DNA of 44,848 bases, taken from the NCBI GenBank assembly GCA_910588955.1, contig CAJURQ010000006.1, positions 1 to 44,848 on the forward strand. The letters are read 5' to 3'. Origin of the DNA: an uncultured Lachnospiraceae bacterium. Lineage in GTDB: Bacteria > Bacillota > Clostridia > Lachnospirales > Lachnospiraceae. This document shows, piece after piece, positions 42,585 through 44,848 of this stretch. A model generated the notes under the pieces. It saw nothing but the letters and a program-made list of their open reading frames with translations. It was not told the DNA's origin and searched no databases. Every line of letters starts with the position of its first letter. Positions within the stretch are counted from its first letter, which is position 1. The position numbers and the translations under genes are program-made.

Positions 42585-43907
42585 CTATTTCCACGTTATT
42601 GTCGTGTTCGCCTCTATTTTTGTTCCGAAGTCAAAATCCCACGCACCGCTTGGCGCCGGGGCAAGCACAGGCGCTGAAACCGTCTCCCCGCGTTTCACCT
42701 TCTGCGTCGCAAACTCCTCGCCCTGATATTGAAACGTCACCGTGTAAGTCTTTGGCTTAGAGGGTTTCTCTTTATCTTTATCTTTGTCTTTATCTTTCTT
42801 ATCGTCGTCCGGTTTGTCTTTGTCGGAATCCTCTCCGGTATTTTCGTCCTGAGAGCCGTCTCCCCCCGTATTGCCCTGATCCACATTACCGCTGTTCGCC
42901 GGCGGTACTGTCGGCTTAATCACAGGAGCTTGCGGCTGGGGTGTCGGCTTGGGCGCAGCCTGTCCTGCCGACGGCTTAATCGCTGGGGCGCCCTGCTTTT
43001 CCCTGTCCGCTTTCGCAGGCGCATTTTTTGCCGTATCTGTCTGTATATGTATCTGTGTGTCAGCTTCTTCGTCCGTATCGCTCTCCGTGTCCGCTTCCAC
43101 AATTTCAGGCTGTTCTGTCTCTTCTGCGTATTCCGTCTCCGCCGCTTCCCCGGCGTCCGCAGTTTCCAAGGTAAGCTCCGTCAACTCCTCAGCTGATATG
43201 CCTGTCATCTCCTGACCGTTCTCCATCATGCCAAGCAGGTTTACAACTGCCTGCAGGGGAAGATCCTGATAGGCAATGTCGCTGACCTCTCCCACCGTTC
43301 CGTCCTCATATACAGTCAGTTCGCAGCCTGTCGGAACAAGTACTTCCTCCCCGTAGGTGCCGTCCGGAAGAATGGGCTTCGCCCCGACTTTTCCCTGAAA
43401 ACAACATAATTTTGTATTCTGACTGCCGTCTTTATCCACGTACAGCTCCACACGGTAGATCGTCCCGCGGACCGCCATCACGGAATTTGGAGTAGAAGTC
43501 TCATACTGGGATCCTTCACTCAGCGGATGCTGAATCTCATTGGTAATCGCGCCCTGCTCCAGACATATCTTTGTCTTGGAATCCGCCGCTGACCCTTCCG
43601 CTTCCACGGAAAACACCGTATTCGCCTCCGCCATCACGTATTTATCGTCATCCAGCTTCATGCGCATACTGGATTCTTCCGCCACGCTGGCGCGGTCGCC
43701 CGATTCCAGATAGAGATTTTCCGCCGCGTTCATAGCGCCCACAGTCTCACGCTCAATCACGGCGTCTCCTTCCACGTCATAGACCAGTATGGAGCGGAAC
43801 GCCTCCTCTTTATTTGATAAAAGTACAATCGCCGCCACAACAACCAAAACCGCTGCGGCACAGGCACAAATTATGATTTTCTTATATGACATTAATTTCT
43901 GTATCAT
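42585..43907 (-). CDS. FecR-domain membrane-anchored protein
   Basis: A 440-residue protein with a short cytoplasmic tail, a membrane helix at about 10-30 and an extracytoplasmic FecR domain (about 40-215; TSTPNSVMAVRGTIYRVEL). A long Pro/Glu/Asp/Lys-rich spacer follows, including a DKDKDKDK tract encoded by hexamer repeats near 42771-42800, and a C-terminal InlB B-like repeat (YTVTFQYQGEEFATQKVKRGETV ... TTITWK). FecR domains transmit or modulate signals at the membrane; here the next gene is the CHASE2-cyclase, so it may be the sensor or adaptor. The start ATG has a weak GTGGAAG site. Confidence 0.9.
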   Translation of the reverse strand: MIQKLMSYKKIIICACAAAVLVVVAAIVLLSNKEEAFRSILVYDVEGDAVIERETVGAMNAAENLYLESGDRASVAEESSMRMKLDDDKYVMAEANTVFSVEAEGSAADSKTKICLEQGAITNEIQHPLSEGSQYETSTPNSVMAVRGTIYRVELYVDKDGSQNTKLCCFQGKVGAKPILPDGTYGEEVLVPTGCELTVYEDGTVGEVSDIAYQDLPLQAVVNLLGMMENGQEMTGISAEELTELTLETADAGEAAETEYAEETEQPEIVEADTESDTDEEADTQIHIQTDTAKNAPAKADREKQGAPAIKPSAGQAAPKPTPQPQAPVIKPTVPPANSGNVDQGNTGGDGSQDENTGEDSDKDKPDDDKKDKDKDKDKEKPSKPKTYTVTFQYQGEEFATQKVKRGETVSAPVLAPAPSGAWDFDFGTKIEANTTITWK

Positions 43908-43949
43908 CTTCCACGCCCCTCTTTCGGCTCACTGTTCTTATCCGCAAAA

Positions 43950-44848
43950 TTATTTTGAAAACTGATAACTGCCGTTCGCAGGCACATAAAAATCCCTGCC
44001 GCCCTGATACACCGACTTGTCACCGTCAACCTTCCATTTCCCTTCCGCCAGATGATATTTCACACCCACTTTCAGCTCATATTCGCCGCTCTTGGAAATC
44101 GTATAACCCGTTTCCGGTTTCGGTTCTTCCGGTTTCGGTTCCTCCGGTTTCGGTTCCTCCGGTTTCGGCGTCACGGTTCCAGACACGGTAATGCTACAGG
44201 TCGATTCATGTCCCGCCTTATCTATCGCTCTGATCACGCAGGACGTGCCGTTTGCAGCCACCTTATAACTTCCGTTTTCAGGCGCTGCCTCCTGCTCATT
44301 CACCAGAACCTTGTCCAAATTGGCGTCCTCCACCTGAAACAGTGTGCCTTCCGGGTAGGTTTTTCCTTCCTCGACGCCTTTTATGACAGGTTTTTTAGTG
44401 TCCACCACAATTCCGTTGGAGCGGGCGTAATACGTCTGTCCCCCGGCCTCTACTTTCACATATGCAACATAACAGCCGTCACCCTTATTAGGCATGATGC
44501 TTATGGGCGAAGTCTCTTTCTGCCCCCAAAATAATGTGCCCATCTGGTCTTCCGTCTTAGCCCCGGCTTCCACATCCGTCACTTTATCTGTATGGCAGTA
44601 AAAGGGAATGCCGCTGTCGCTCCCGCCGACAGACACATCAAACAGCGTGTCCTGATAACCCATATATTCAAGAGAAATCGCGCCGCCCAGACTGCAGGCT
44701 TTGTTCTCATCACCTCTCTTGATGAAAATCTCCGGGGCTTCCGCGCTCTCAACGCTATCCGACTCTGCACTCAGATCAGACGCAGGTACCGTCATGATAT
44801 CGGCACTCCGGATCCCGTCAACGCTCTCCCCGTCTGACACATTTTCAT
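43950..44848 (-). CDS. Surface protein with Ig-like region (5' end outside the window)
   Basis: The last 297 or so codons of a larger protein; the frame stays open to the right edge (reading ...ENVSDGESVDG). The visible part has a domain containing EFIKRGDENKACSLGG-like and PISIMPNKGDGCYVAYVKVEAGG segments, an Ig-like/PKD-like region (PVIKGVEEGKTY to CSITVSGTV), a KPEEP spacer and a C-terminal region (YTISKSGEYELKVGVKYHLAEGKW, split from its flank). No sorting motif or membrane anchor is visible in this part. Forty-two bases separate it from the FecR gene, so it likely leads the operon. Confidence 0.8.
   Translation of the reverse strand, partial: ENVSDGESVDGIRSADIMTVPASDLSAESDSVESAEAPEIFIKRGDENKACSLGGAISLEYMGYQDTLFDVSVGGSDSGIPFYCHTDKVTDVEAGAKTEDQMGTLFWGQKETSPISIMPNKGDGCYVAYVKVEAGGQTYYARSNGIVVDTKKPVIKGVEEGKTYPEGTLFQVEDANLDKVLVNEQEAAPENGSYKVAANGTSCVIRAIDKAGHESTCSITVSGTVTPKPEEPKPEEPKPEEPKPETGYTISKSGEYELKVGVKYHLAEGKWKVDGDKSVYQGGRDFYVPANGSYQFSK
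44116..44160 (-). repeat. 15-bp tandem repeat encoding a KPEEP spacer
   Basis: Three near-identical copies of GGTTTCGGTTCCTCC (the first has one change) plus a partial fourth. They encode the EEPKP repeats between two domains of the surface protein. Copy-number changes would stay in frame and alter spacer length. Confidence 0.85.

Noticed and set aside
1..44848. tRNA, rRNA, prophage or insertion sequence
   Set aside because: No TpsiC-like GTTCGA arm sets, rRNA blocks, transposase, integrase or phage structural motifs were noticed, though small RNAs could be missed by eye.

Overview
The window looks like the chromosome of a gut-type Firmicute, most likely a Lachnospiraceae member (class Clostridia). 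The basis is the housekeeping gene order (birA, a DUF6145-like protein, dusB, greA, lysS; dnaE next to pfkA), AGGAGG-type ribosome binding sites, Gram-positive surface genes (class B sortase, SleB-like hydrolase, a WalR-type box) and a CUT1 sugar importer without its own ATPase. No rRNA, tRNA, CRISPR array, prophage or transposase was seen. Nearly every gene is on the minus strand; the exceptions are a diguanylate cyclase at the left edge and one ATPase near 37-38 kb.

Layout. 0.1-2.1 kb: membrane-bound GGDEF diguanylate cyclase. 2.2-8.4 kb: fructan or sucrose utilisation locus, transcribed leftward from an operator region: LacI-type regulator, cytoplasmic GH32 fructosidase, lipoprotein binding protein and two permeases. 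8.5-13.8 kb: accessory block with two ATPase/nuclease-like proteins (A and B), a class B sortase and a Fic protein. 13.8-31 kb: core genes: a lysyl-tRNA synthetase fused to an HD domain, greA, an unknown gene, dusB, a DUF6145-like gene, birA, ornithine carbamoyltransferase, slipin and NfeD, SH3/SleB wall hydrolase, proC, a TrmH-family methyltransferase, pfkA and dnaE. 30.5-38.4 kb: second accessory block: ATPase C, a 5'-truncated GT39-like membrane gene with a small membrane partner, an antimicrobial-peptide-type ABC transporter with its two-component system, and ATPase D. 38.5-44.8 kb: a five-gene signalling operon running in from the right edge: surface Ig-like protein, FecR-domain protein, CHASE2-class III nucleotide cyclase, TIM-barrel isomerase-like protein and GAF-HD-GYP phosphodiesterase.

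Most notable. (1) The right-hand operon joins a probable surface/periplasmic sensor pair to a class III cyclase and an HD-GYP phosphodiesterase, so it may link cAMP-type and c-di-GMP signalling. (2) Four separate ATPases (A-D), each with a C-terminal PD-(D/E)XK-like motif (degenerate in D), each have their own, sequence-unrelated repeat array at or next to their promoter. (3) Lysyl-tRNA synthetase carries a complete HD phosphohydrolase-like domain in one reading frame. (4) A two-hairpin element lies just after stop codons at 5.4 and 21.2 kb, with paired arm changes that preserve the stems; a collapsed third copy forms the C-terminus of the cyclase gene at 40.75 kb.

All family assignments come from reading motifs by eye. 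No database search or structure prediction was run.
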